Shown here one piece after another: positions 1-10,373 of a stretch of 64,000 bases of DNA. The translations under genes and the position numbers were made by a program. Numbering within the stretch: the first letter of the stretch is position 1; each line of letters opens with the position of its first letter. The notes under the pieces were generated by a model. The model was not told the origin of the DNA. It made no database searches and saw only the letters and a list, made by a program, of their open reading frames with translations. This DNA comes from Colocasia esculenta (taxonomy: Eukaryota > Streptophyta > Magnoliopsida > Alismatales > Araceae), in assembly GCA_014218235.1 (NCBI GenBank), contig CM024753.1:190440348-190504347 (forward strand). The letters are read 5' to 3'.

Positions 1-748
1 CCTAACACTATATAAGCATCCTTTTGGAGCCAAATTCGCACAGAGCAGCCCCCCAACCAAGAGCCTCCAAGGGACCAAGAGGAAAAGCCCCAATTTGCTG
101 CTCTGCTTCAATCCTCTGCCCAGATCGTCGTGGAATCACCATCCATGTGGAGTTGAAGCCGGATCGTCGTCAATTCAACCTTCTACATCGATCAGTCTAC
201 ATCCAATCGAAGTTTGAAGAGCGTCTGGACGATCCACGAGAAGAATTCCAACTGGATTTGTTCCCCAACTCTAAATTCTTCTCCATTTCACAATTTCCAT
301 TCTATTGTGTGTGTGTGGTTGTGTTTCAAGCATCCCTTGTGCTTGATCCACGAAATTGTGGTTGTTCTGATCGTGGTTCATCAGACAACGTGTGTGTGTG
401 TGAGTTGCTGTATTGAACTCGCTCATAAGCATTTGTTTCTGCATGTGTGTGTGGACGGTGGATGTAGGATACACGAGTTGTGTACTCTGAACCACCTTAA
501 ATCATCGTGTCCTGTGGTTTGTTCGCGTTTTGCGATAGATGATTGGTAGGCACATTGTTCATACACACGTTTGATACCATGTTCTCATTTATATCAACTC
601 AAGCTTTCTTATATTCAATCGAATTCTAATCAAGTTTAATTAAGATCGCTGTAGCACCGAAAAGAAGCCATCAATAATTAGAAATTGCCGTAATCTATTC
701 AACCCCCCTTCTAGATTATCATATTGTGTTATTCCGCATAACCCTTCA
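1..748 (+). repeat. Sire-1 5' LTR, 3' portion
   Basis: This stretch is collinear with 11899-12646 of the 3' LTR. It starts just before the TATA box (TATATAAG at 9-16), so the window holds essentially R and U5 only. It ends in CCTTCA immediately before the primer binding site. It includes TG-rich microsatellite stretches near 305-400. Short ORFs here are not conserved coding sequence. Confidence 0.92.
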
Positions 749-750
749 AT

Positions 751-762
751 TGGTATCAGAGC
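751..762 (+). other. Sire-1 primer binding site
   Basis: TGGTATCAGAGC lies 2 bp after the LTR end. This is the complement of the 3' end of plant initiator-Met tRNA, the standard minus-strand primer for copia elements. Confidence 0.95.
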
Positions 763-823
763 AAGGTTTCTCCAATTTACAGTTTTCGTAATTTGATCTA
801 GCGATCAGGAGATTCTCGATCTT

Positions 824-2771
824 ATGGATTCTAGTAAAGGGTATATGGCCGAGGGACATTCAGTAACCAGGCCACCCTATTTTGATGGCACTGACTATCC
901 TTATTGGAAAAATCATATGCAGGTATTTTTGAAAGCTCAAAATTACGAGCTGTGGAAAATAGTCAGCAAGAGACCATATGAGTTGCCCAAGAACGAAGAC
1001 ACCTAGACGAAAGACCAAATAGCTAAAGGAACTCTCAACTGGAGCGCACTAAACATGATGCAATGTGCGGTGCATCCAAAGGAGTTCTCAAGAGTCTCCA
1101 CATACTCAACAACAAAAGAGATGTGGGACAAACTTGAACTCATCTACGAAGGTATGTCCGAGGTAAGGGAAACCAAAGTTAGCATGTTAGTGTCTGAATA
1201 TGAAATGTTCAAGATGAAAACATATCAGACATGTTTGCAAGATTCATGCTAATAATTAAGGGCTAAAAGGTCTTAAAAAGGAATACTCTGAAAGTGACTT
1301 AGTAAGAAAGATACTTCGATCTCTTACTTCATCTTAGAATACTAAGGCCACTGTCATTGAGGATTCCAAAGACCTTTCTAAAATGAAATTGGATGAACTA
1401 ATTGGCTCCTTAATGACATATGAAATCAACATCAAAAGAAAAGAATTAGAAGAAAATCTTAGGAAGTCAATTGCTTTAAAAGCATCCAACAAAACATCAA
1501 CAAGCTCCAAAAAATCCATTCAACAAGATAGTGATGAGCAAGAAACATCTAGTGAGAGTGATAATGATGAAATGGCAATGCTCACTAGACAATTCAAGAA
1601 ATTTCTGAAGTTCAAAAGGAGAGACACAGGTAACTCCAAACCTTTCCAAAAGAATTTTTTTTCACAGAAACATGAGTCCAACAAAAAATCTGATATTGTT
1701 TGTTATGAATGCAAGAAACAGGGGCACATGAGAGGAGAATGCCCGGAACTCAAGAAGAAGCTGAAGAAAGAAAAATTCATCTTCAAGAAAGCCAAACTAA
1801 TGTTGGCAACCTGGAGTGATGAAGATGAAGATGAAGATGCACAAGAAACATCCGATGATGAAGAAGTAAAATGCTTAATGGCAAGGAGTGATGACTCCAC
1901 CGAGGTAAACTTCTCATTTGATAATTACACTGCAAGTGAATGGGAGGAAGCATACACTACTCTATTTGAAAATTTTTGTGAATATAGATATGAAAATAAG
2001 GCATTGAAAAAGAAATGCAACTCCCTTGTACATGATAAAAATAACGATGAACAAATTGCATTCCTGACAAAAGAAATAGAAATGATGAAAGTTGATGAAG
2101 AGACTCATAGTGAATAGATGGATTGTTTGAAAATGAAATTACAAGAAACACAAAAAGAAAAGGACTGTTTAAGCCATTCTCTTGAATTCCTTCAAGAAGA
2201 ACATCTAGAAACAAAGAAAAAGTTGGAACAAACTGAAAAGGAATTGAAAGAAAAATCTGAGGACTTAATGAAATTTGTAAAAGGAAAGCAAAATCTAGAT
2301 GCGGTTTTGGGTGCTAAAGTACATGTAACCAAGCATGGGTTAGGATATCAACCTGTCAAACAAAAGAAAATAGGAGAGTCATTGATCATTTTCTTTGTTA
2401 ATCCTAGCCCAAGCACAAGCAAGCATGTTCCTACAAAGCATAACACAAGTCAATCTCAGACCAAAGTATTGCAACCCAAACAAAATGTTCCCAACAAACA
2501 AAAGAAAAAGCCACCTGTCGACAGATGGAATGGTGCCTGTCGACAGGCAAGAACAACTTCAACTAATAAACCGTCTATCAAGCAACAAAAAATTGAAAAG
2601 AAAATTCCTTCATGCAATGTGTGTAAAAAGATTGGTCATGATGAAAAACAATGCTGGAATAATCCAAAGAAACAGAAATTCAAACAAGTTTGGATTCCTA
2701 AGCATTTACTTTGTTGCATGAATGAAATTTTGGGACCCAAAGTAATTTGGGTACCAAAACCTCTTGTCTGA
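824..2771 (+). pseudogene. gag: Sire-1 gag, degenerate
   Basis: Structural capsid/nucleocapsid protein of the copia element. The ATG at 824 opens a Sirevirus-type Gag N-terminus (Tyr-Trp-Lys-Asn motif near codon 28). An in-frame TAG at 1004-1006 replaces an expected Trp codon, and the frame is lost near 1250. It resumes from about 1383 in another frame, with a further TAG at 2115-2117. A zinc knuckle (CYECKKQGHMRGEC) is encoded near 1701-1742, followed by acidic and coiled-coil segments and a second Cys/His cluster (CNVCKKIGHDEKQC) near 2612-2653. The GPKVIWVPK tail near 2732-2760 marks the usual end of Sirevirus Gag. Two CTGTCGACAG palindromes (2515-2524, 2537-2546) sit in the linker before the second Cys/His cluster. 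The product is non-functional as sequenced. Confidence 0.85.
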
Positions 2772-5700
2772 TCCACATATGCAGGAATGCCTAGCAGCCC
2801 AACATCAAAACAAATGGTACTTGGATAGCGGCTGTTCGAGGCACATGACGGGCGACAAAGCTAAATTCTGTTTGCTAGTGGAGAAAGACGGAGGACAAGT
2901 TATTTTTGGAGGTAACAACAAAGGCCAAATCATTGGCACAGGTAATGTTGGTAAGTGTCCCTCCAATTCAATTGAAAATGTACTGTTAGTTGATGGTCTT
3001 AATCACAATTTGCTTAGCATAAGTCAATTATGTGATAGAGGTCACAACGTCATTTTTGAATCAAATTCATGTCAAATTGTTGATAAAGAAATAGGAAGTG
3101 TAAAATTTTCTGGAAAAAGAGTGAATAACATCTACTTAGTTGACTTAGATGATCCAGAAAATGACAATTTATGTCTTGTTGCAAATAGACAGGATGAATT
3201 GACATTGTGGCATCGTAGGCTTAGCCATGCGAGCTACAACGTATTGCACAAGATCATGAAGCTCAAATTAGTAAGTGGACTTCCTGACATTTCTTTTAAC
3301 AACAATGAAAGTTTTTGTGATGCATGTGCACAGGGAAAACAAACTCGGAAGTCTTTCAAATCCAAAGCAACGGTAAGCACATCTAAACCATATGAACTGT
3401 TGCACATGGACCTTTTTGGACCAACTAGAACTTTAAGTCTCAATGGCAAACGTTTTGGTTTTGTCATTGTAGATGATTTTTCTAGGTTCACATGGGTCAA
3501 ATTCTTGGCACACAAAAGTGAAACACTTATAATCTTCCAAGAATTCTTTAACAAGATTGAGCATGGCAATGTGAATAAAATATGCTCAATCGCACCGATC
3601 ACGGGGGAGAATTTGATAACAATGCATTTTCTGATTTTTGCAGGCACCAAGGGATTGAACATCTGTTCTCCTCCCCAAGGACTCCAGAACAAAATGGAGT
3701 AGTGGAGAGGAAAAACAGAACATTGGTGGAAATGGCTCGCACTCTTCTGGTTGAAGGCCAACTCACAAGAAGCTTTTGGGCAGAAGCAGTGAACACTTCA
3801 TGCTACATTCTAAACAGAGCCATGGTAAGACCTGTGATAAAGAAAACCCCCTACCAATTGTTGAAAGGTAAGAAACCCAACCTTGGGTACTTCCGAGTAT
3901 TTGGCTCAAAGGTATTTATTCATAACAATGATAAATCTGATTTAGATAAATTTGAAGCCAAAAGTGATCAAGGTGTTTTTCTAGGCTACTCCGAACACTC
4001 TAGGGCATATAGGGTGTTTAACAATAAAACACACACTGTGGAAGAAACTCCACATGTAATTTTTGATGAGACTTATGCCAAAACTAACAGTTTGACTGTT
4101 AATAGAACTGAAAAAGAAGATGAAGGAACATCACTTGAGGACCTACAAGTCAAAGCAAAAGACAAATCTAAAGAAGGTTCCAAGACCAAAGGTGGATATC
4201 TTCACAAGGACTATGATGAGGATGATGAAAAAGCCTTCAGAAAACAAGATGAAACACATGAAGAAAATCCACTAGAAGGTGAACCTCCTAAAGAACAACA
4301 TTCACAAGATCAAATTCCTCAAGGACAAGATGCTCCCGGCCCTTCAACAATCACAAATGTGAGGTATTCCAAAGATCACCCACTTGATGATGTGATAGGT
4401 AGTTTAAATGATTCTGTTCAAACAAGGTCTCAAGTTAGACAAATAATTGAACATGATCTTTTTGCTTTTGTCTCTCAAGTGGAACCCAAAAATGTTGAAG
4501 AAGCCTTAAAAGATAACTCATGGATTGATGCTATGCATGAGGAACTTGGTCAATTTCAAAGAAATAATGTATAGAGTTTAGTTCCTAAAACCCCTGAAAT
4601 TTCTATCATAGGAACTAGATGGGTGTTTAGGAATAAACTTAATGAAGAAGGAAAAGTGGTCAGAAATAAAGCTAGACTCGTTGCAAAAGGATATAATCAA
4701 GAATTTGGTGTAGATTTTGAAGAATCCTTTGCTCCTGTAGCCAGATTAGAAGCAGTCAGAATTTTATTGGCATATGCATGCTCCCATAAGTTCAAACTTT
4801 ATCAAATGGATGTTAAAACTGCTTTCTTAAATGGCTATATCAAAGAAGAAGTCTATATCTCTCAACCACCAGGTTTTGAAAATTCTGAAATGCCTAACCA
4901 TGTATAAATTGCACAAAGCTCTTTATGGTTTGAAACAGGCACCTCGAGCTTGTATGATAGACTAAGCAATTTTCTGGTAAGCAAAAACTACTCAAGAGGT
5001 AAAGTGGACCAAACACTCTTCACTAAGAAAGTTCGCAATCACATAATTGTTGTTCAAGTTTATGTGGACGATATTATATTTGGTTCTACTAACCCTTCAC
5101 TGTGTGAAGAATTTTCTAAACACATGCACAGTGAATTTGAGATGAGTCTAATGGGGGAGCTTCAATTCTTTCTTGGTTTGTAGGTGAAACAACATAAAGA
5201 CGGCTTCTTCATAAATCAAGAAAAATATGTCAAAGAGCTTCTCAAACGATTTCAATTTGAGCAAGCTAAACTGGCCTCCACCCCAATGAGCACAAGCATC
5301 AAATTGGAAAATGATGAGAAAGGTAAACCGGTAGATGCAAAGCACTTCCGAGGTATGATTGGCTCACTCCTTTATCTTACTGCAAGTAGACCGGATATAC
5401 AATTCAGTGTTTGCCTTTGTGCTAGATATCAATCTAGTCCAAAGGAAAGCCATTTAATTGCAGTCAAGAGAATTTTCCGATATCTCTCAGGCACATGCAA
5501 TTTGGGTTTTTGGTACCCAGCAGACAGTAGTTTTGATTTGATATCATATTCTGATGCTGATTATGCTGGATGTAAAATTGATAGAAAAAGCACTAGTGGA
5601 TATTGCCAATTCCTTGGCGGTTGCATGGTTTCGTGGGCATCTAAGAAACAACACTCGGTTGCACTCTCCACTGCAGAGGCAGAATATGTCGCTGCAGGAA

Positions 5701-6005
5701 GTTGTGTAGCTCAAGTGTTGTGGATCAAAAGTTAGTTAGCTGACTATAATGTTGAAATTGGATGCACACCTATACTATGTGACAACACAAGTGCTATCAA
5801 CCTTTCAAAAAACCCTGTCCAACACTCAATGACTAAACACATTGAAATCCGTCATCATTTCTTGAGAGATGAAGTGGCCAATAAAACCTTGGAACTTAAT
5901 TTCATTCCCACAGAAAGACAATTGGCTGACATTTTCACCAAACCCTTGTCTGAAGATAGATTCACATCCTTAAGAAGAGAATTGGGTTTGTGTAAAATGC
6001 AATGA
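2764..6005 (+). pseudogene. pol: Sire-1 pol (PR-INT-RT-RNase H), degenerate
   Basis: Copia polyprotein. The aspartic protease motif WYLDSGCSRHM is near 2815-2847. The GAG-pre-integrase region (LWHRRLSHAS) is near 3205-3234, and integrase follows with HMDLFGP and TDHGGEF. RT contains MDVKTAFLNGY (about 4805-4837) and YVDDIIFGSTN (about 5060-5092). RNase H contains YSDADYAG and KKQHSVALSTAEAEY and ends at TGA 6003-6005. Damage includes a frameshift near 3590 just before the integrase TDHGGEF motif, and TAG codons at 4572, 5181 and 5733. There are also two small deletions near 4905 and 4950 whose frame effects cancel. Stops at 5181 and 5733 replace Gln codons conserved in Sire-2. Pol is in a different frame from gag. 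Non-functional. Confidence 0.88.
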
Positions 6006-6084
6006 AACTAACTCTCCATATTGGAGTACATGCTCTTTATGTGTGAATGACTATGTGGTATATCAAATGGTGAACTGTGGAAAA

Positions 6085-6099
6085 ACAAGTTCGGCTTGT
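6085..6099 (+). other. Conserved stem-loop ACAAG-TTCGG-CTTGT
   Basis: A 5-bp stem with a 5-nt loop. The same stem occurs in Sire-2 at 47786-47800 and 48014-48028 with loops TTATG and TTAGG. It is flanked upstream by TATCAAATGGTG and downstream by CTCCGCCAAGTA in all three places. Its role is unknown. Conservation in noncoding DNA of two diverged elements suggests a cis-acting RNA or DNA element. Confidence 0.6.
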
Positions 6100-6479
6100 T
6101 TGGAAACTATCATCATGCGTGAGGAAACATTCTCCGCCAAGTATCCATAGTCCCATTGCATATAAAGGTCCTGTACTTCACATAGGATTTTTAGTTTCCT
6201 TACATTTTATCATGTCATCTCCATGAAACAATGCTTTTTCTGTGACCATGTGCTTGTGTATGATATTCTTGAAATGAACATGTTTGCCTTGTATCAAATG
6301 CTTGTGTGAATCCTTGACTAGATGTTGTGTCAACACGTGCACACACTATGGGGGAGTAAGTTCAGGATAGATGAGTATTTTCATGAGGAAATTCTTCCTA
6401 CACTTCAATTTTTAATCCTCACTTCCTTGAACTTCATGTGCACTCAAACTGAAACCAGAAAAATCCACTCTGTTCATAT

Positions 6480-6593
6480 CTGTCGACAGACACATTCCAT
6501 CTGTCGACAGGTACACTCAGACTTGCTCTGACTGAAACTTCAATTCATCAGTCTGTGTGCATCTGTCGACAGACAGATTCCTGCTGTCGACAG
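6480..6593 (+). promoter_or_regulatory. Cluster of CTGTCGACAG palindromes
   Basis: Four exact 10-bp palindromes at 6480, 6501, 6563 and 6584, just downstream of pol. The same motif recurs at 2515, 2537, 7636, 11789 and 11811 of this element. Their repetition and placement near the LTR promoter and upstream of ORF2 argue for a cis-regulatory role (inference). Confidence 0.55.
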
Positions 6594-8451
6594 ATACACA
6601 CATTCTCACTATTTTCTCATTCCTTCTTCATACTTTTCAAGAAAGTGTTCATTACTTGATTTAAAGGTAAACATTGGATTGTTTTGTGCAATATAACCTT
6701 TCATATCCACTTCATGTCAAAGTCGTGAACCAAGTCTAAATGATGTTTGATGCAACACTTGATTGATGACTATTTAGATCATTTTGAACACAATGAGCAA
6801 AACAAATGATTTTTAAACATCTCCTTTGAATAACTCCCTTGTCATTAAACATGAATCCAAAATGATTTGAAAAATCAGAAGGTCCTTGAATTTAATGTTC
6901 TACATTATCTCTTGCCTAAAGAAATCTCATGTACTTGACAAAAAGTAAAAACAAAATAAAAGGGAGAAAAGCTACCTATTTCTACGTTTCAAAAAAAAAA
7001 AAAAAAATCTTTCAATTATGGGATGGAGGTAGAGCAATGATGAAAATCACTAAGTAACCGGGGACATGGGCATCACCAATGTCGGTCTTCGCGTCAAAAG
7101 GTTGTTTCATTATCTCTATACAATGGCTTGATGGACACTCACATTGAGTAACTGGGGGTATTGGTATCACAAATGTCTACCTTCACATGAAAAAGTGAAA
7201 GTGCTCCTCATTGCCACTCTTTCCCATCTTCGATGTTTAAAGATCCTAAAATCATACTAGAAATAGAGTGAAGCCTCTGGAAAATTTTTTTGTCAAGTCC
7301 AATGTGCTTCTTATGGGTAAGATGTTCTTGTGGCCATCTAATTCAAATTTCATCTGACTATCATCTCTATTTTGATGCATGTTTTTCTTCAACGGCCTTA
7401 ATCAAAAGAGTTATTTAATTTTCACTGGCTTTTGTGAAATGTGTTCTTTATGATCTAATTAAAGAACTCATCGATTTTATTTCAAAATCATTGTAGAATT
7501 GTGTCATGTCTTCATCATAATGGATATGCATTTTTATATTGTACATACACCTATTTTACCCTAAAATGTCAAATGAACACTTGACCCTTTGAAAAATCTT
7601 GAAAAAAATCAAGTTTATGCCAAAAATCAGTTATCTGTCGACAGACAGATGGTCATCTATCGACAGCCGGCGGCCCAGATCCATTTTTGAAGCCAACCAT
7701 CGCGCCAGTTCAAGTCTTTTGTGTGGGGCCTCTTTTCTAAATCCCTTCTAAACCTATTCTAAAGGCTTCCCACGACCATTTCCCACCATTTCCCCTCTCA
7801 TTTCCTCCTCCTCTTCTCCAAACCCCTCTCTTCCCCCTCCAGGGCTCAAGATCCGATCCGTCTCCGATGATCTCGCTGCTCCTCGTCTGAGATCCCTCCA
7901 CTCTCCCTTCCCAAACGCCATTCTCACCCTCCTTCTTCAGATGGAACCCAAGACCAAGATTCTCACTTGCCGTCGTCGCGCTTCGACGGACGCCGGAGAG
8001 AGTTCCAGGGCTCCTTCAGAACATCGTAGCAAGCATCGCGAAGATCGTTTGCCGGAACTCATTGTTCCTCAGGGTCTCCATCTCATCCGGGTACATGGCA
8101 CCTTCAAGAAACTCGTCCAATCCCGGTATGTGGACTTTGAGTCCTTAGGATCGATGTTCCCCTCACTCCTACCCTACTTTGACACTCAAGGGTGGACATC
8201 CTTTCTGTACTCGCACTTGCAATATTCTCCAAATGCCGTCACAGAATTTTTCAAAAACGTAGGGCTTTCCAATCAGGGAGATCTTTTCTCTTCAGTGAAA
8301 GGCACTCGTTTTCGCCTCACCGCAAATCTTATCTCGACGGCCCTTCAAATCCCAAACTCAGGAGTTGAAATCTTCAACTATACTCCTTCCGCTTCTGAGT
8401 ACTATGAACTTCTCACTTTGCAACCTTATGATTCCACTAAGAAAATTGCTC

Positions 8452-8456
8452 GTTTG
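8452..8456 (+). other. Target site duplication of solo LTR (left)
   Basis: GTTTG, matching 10369-10373 on the other side of the insertion. A 5-bp TSD is typical of LTR-element integration. Confidence 0.85.
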
Positions 8457-8652
8457 TGATGAACAGTCCTTCCCCATGTACTTTTAAATTAATTACTTGC
8501 CTATTTTGGTGATAAACAAAACACTGTCAAAAGTTTCTCTAACCTTGTTTATCTAGCCATAAGCACAGGAATTACCCAAAGAAAGTCAAGCATTTGTGGT
8601 AAGTCTTACATACATCTTTTTTCAGAAGAGCCATAATAATTCCTTCATTAAT

Positions 8653-9005
8653 TATAACGACTCTGTAAGTTATCGTAACGACTTCTTCAGAAGTTATAAC
8701 GACTTGCTCATTATAACGACTCTGTAAGTTATCGTAACGACTTCTTCAGAAGTTATAACGACTTGCTCATTATAACGACTCTGTAAGTTATCGTAACGAC
8801 TTCTTCAGAAGTTATAACGACTTGCTCATTATAACGACTCTGTAAGTTATCGTAACGACTTCTTCAGAAGTTATAACGACTTGCTCATTATAACGACTCT
8901 GTAAGTTATCGTAACGACTTCTTCAGAAGTTATAACGACTTGCTCGTCATAACGACTCTGTAAGTTGTCGTAACGATTTCTTTAGAAAGTTACAACGACT
9001 TTCCA
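8653..9005 (+). repeat. About 59-bp tandem repeat, six copies
   Basis: Unit starts fall near 8653, 8711, 8770, 8829, 8888 and 8947. Central copies are almost identical and the last one diverges. Each unit contains three to four AACGAC words, including GTTATAACGAC and ATCGTAACGAC. Degenerate AACGA words continue to about 9140. It lies in the 5' (U3-like) part of the solo LTR. Confidence 0.9.
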
Positions 9006-9912
9006 TGTTTCATAACGATTTCTTTTATCATCTGTTATAGAACGACTTGGTTGTGGTAACGATTTCATAAGTTATCATAACGACTTCTTATCAGTCTACA
9101 GCAACTTGATCATAACGATTCTATTAGATTTTCACAACGACTGCATAAGTCATGTTTCCATTAATTAAATGTTTTTCCTTGATTTAATCTACGTTGAATA
9201 GTCAAAGTCGCATCTCGTCTGATTGACTGCCATGCATTTAATAAAGACTGAACGTATCTCTGCATGGACACAGAACATATCTTCCATTCTCGTGTATTCT
9301 CTGCATGCATCTTTTAGAACGATAAAGTATTACTACTATATTTGTGTCTATCTGCCTTGACGTTGATTGACATCTGGAGATAGTATAGCTGTCTACCATT
9401 AAAGCTCAACCTTGCAGAACCTTAAGGATGTACTATCCTACAACAACGGACACAGAAGGAACTACAAGCAAACTCAGAAGATCTTATCTCTTTGCGTGCT
9501 CCAAAGAACAAAAGACTGTTGACAGGAAGCTTCCACAAAACCTTCAGTCTAACGTACACCAAAGCTGTGAGACAACGGTCATCTCCTTGTCCTCATTCAA
9601 ATCGGAGATACAAATACAAGATGAAGCTCGGAAGACAAACGATCGAGAAAATTCAATTCATATTGAAGAGCGGCTAGAACTCTGCAGCTTTCAAGTCTTC
9701 GAATTTTTCTCTAGAGCCAGAAATTCAGTCTTTTCGATCTTGGCTCTTAGCTCCCTGTGCTGTGAGAAGAAAAATTAAGGAAGAGCTAGTTTAGTTCTGA
9801 GAGAGTGCACTTTGTGTAGATCTTCGTCTCTCAGTGCTTGTAGCTTCAGATTGAGTTTTGTAAAATCTTGATCTAGGGGCTAGTCTTTTTCTCTCAAGAA
9901 TTTCCTGTGTTA

Positions 9913-10095
9913 TTCCCTTCGTGTGTGAAGGAAGACCTGGTGGTTTCCAGGGTGGTGTTATTCCCTTCGTGTGTGAAGGAAGACCTGGTGGTTTCCAGGG
10001 TGGTGTTTTTCCCTTCGTGCGTGAAGGAAGACCTGGTGTTACCAGGGTGTTGTGTTCCCTTCAGGGGTGAAGGAAGACCAGCTAAGCTGGGTGGT
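9913..10095 (+). repeat. 48-bp tandem repeat with internal hairpin, four copies
   Basis: Units start at 9913, 9961, 10009 and 10055. Each begins with an inverted repeat CCTTC-loop-GAAGG followed by AAGACC and GGTG. The copies read through as a repetitive ORF only because the unit is 48 bp, so it is not evidence of a gene. It is in the R/U5-like part of the solo LTR. Confidence 0.88.
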
Positions 10096-10368
10096 TGTTT
10101 TTGTCCATAGGGGGACTGTACCCCAGTTAGTGAAATCCTGAGGGTTGCTCAGGGACTGGACGTAGGACTCCTAAGGAGAGGAGATCCGAACCAGGATAAA
10201 TCTGTGTGTTGTGTGATTGTCTTCTTTGTGTGATTGTTGTTTTTACTAACCATTACTAATCCCTTTCAAGAACTCTTTATGTTTGTTTGAGTTCAGGTTT
10301 TTATCAGATAAACTTTTAAAGACCCATTCACCCCCCCCCCCCCCCTTTGGGTTAGCCAACCGGGCACA

Positions 10369-10373
10369 GTTTG
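10369..10373 (+). other. Target site duplication of solo LTR (right)
   Basis: GTTTG, identical to 8452-8456. Confidence 0.85.

Larger units (their letters stand above)
6006..7940 (+). other. Sire-1 noncoding region between pol and ORF2
   Basis: About 1.9 kb without a supported gene. It holds a conserved hairpin module (6085-6099), a PPT-like GGGGGA run near 6351, five exact CTGTCGACAG palindromes (6480, 6501, 6563, 6584, 7636) with a variant near 7659, an A-run near 6991, and a direct repeat (about 7040-7090 and 7130-7190) that also matches Sire-2 near 48650. A pyrimidine-rich stretch at about 7780-7930 leads into the ORF2 ATG. Long noncoding 3' regions are characteristic of Sireviruses. Confidence 0.7.
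8457..10368 (+). mobile_element. Solo LTR (1912 bp) inserted in Sire-1 ORF2
   Basis: It starts TGATG and ends GGCACA (TG...CA ends) and is flanked by the 5-bp TSD GTTTG. There is no gag/pol coding, PBS or PPT inside, so it is a solo LTR rather than a full element. The 3' part has the look of a copia LTR end: a ggactg-tagga-gatccgaacc region, a poly-C tract near 10331-10345 and a GGGTTAGCCAACCGGGCACA terminus. It carries two internal tandem arrays (8653-9005 and 9913-10095). The ORF at 9428-9778 is not supported as a gene. The parent family is not otherwise in the window. Confidence 0.82.

Noticed and set aside
8653..9005. CRISPR-like array of 59-bp repeats
   Set aside because: The repeats are directly contiguous with no unique spacers, lie inside a plant solo LTR and are a minisatellite.
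9428..10110. ORFs inside the solo LTR
   Set aside because: One is created by the 48-bp repeat being a multiple of three. The other has no recognisable domain and lies in LTR sequence.
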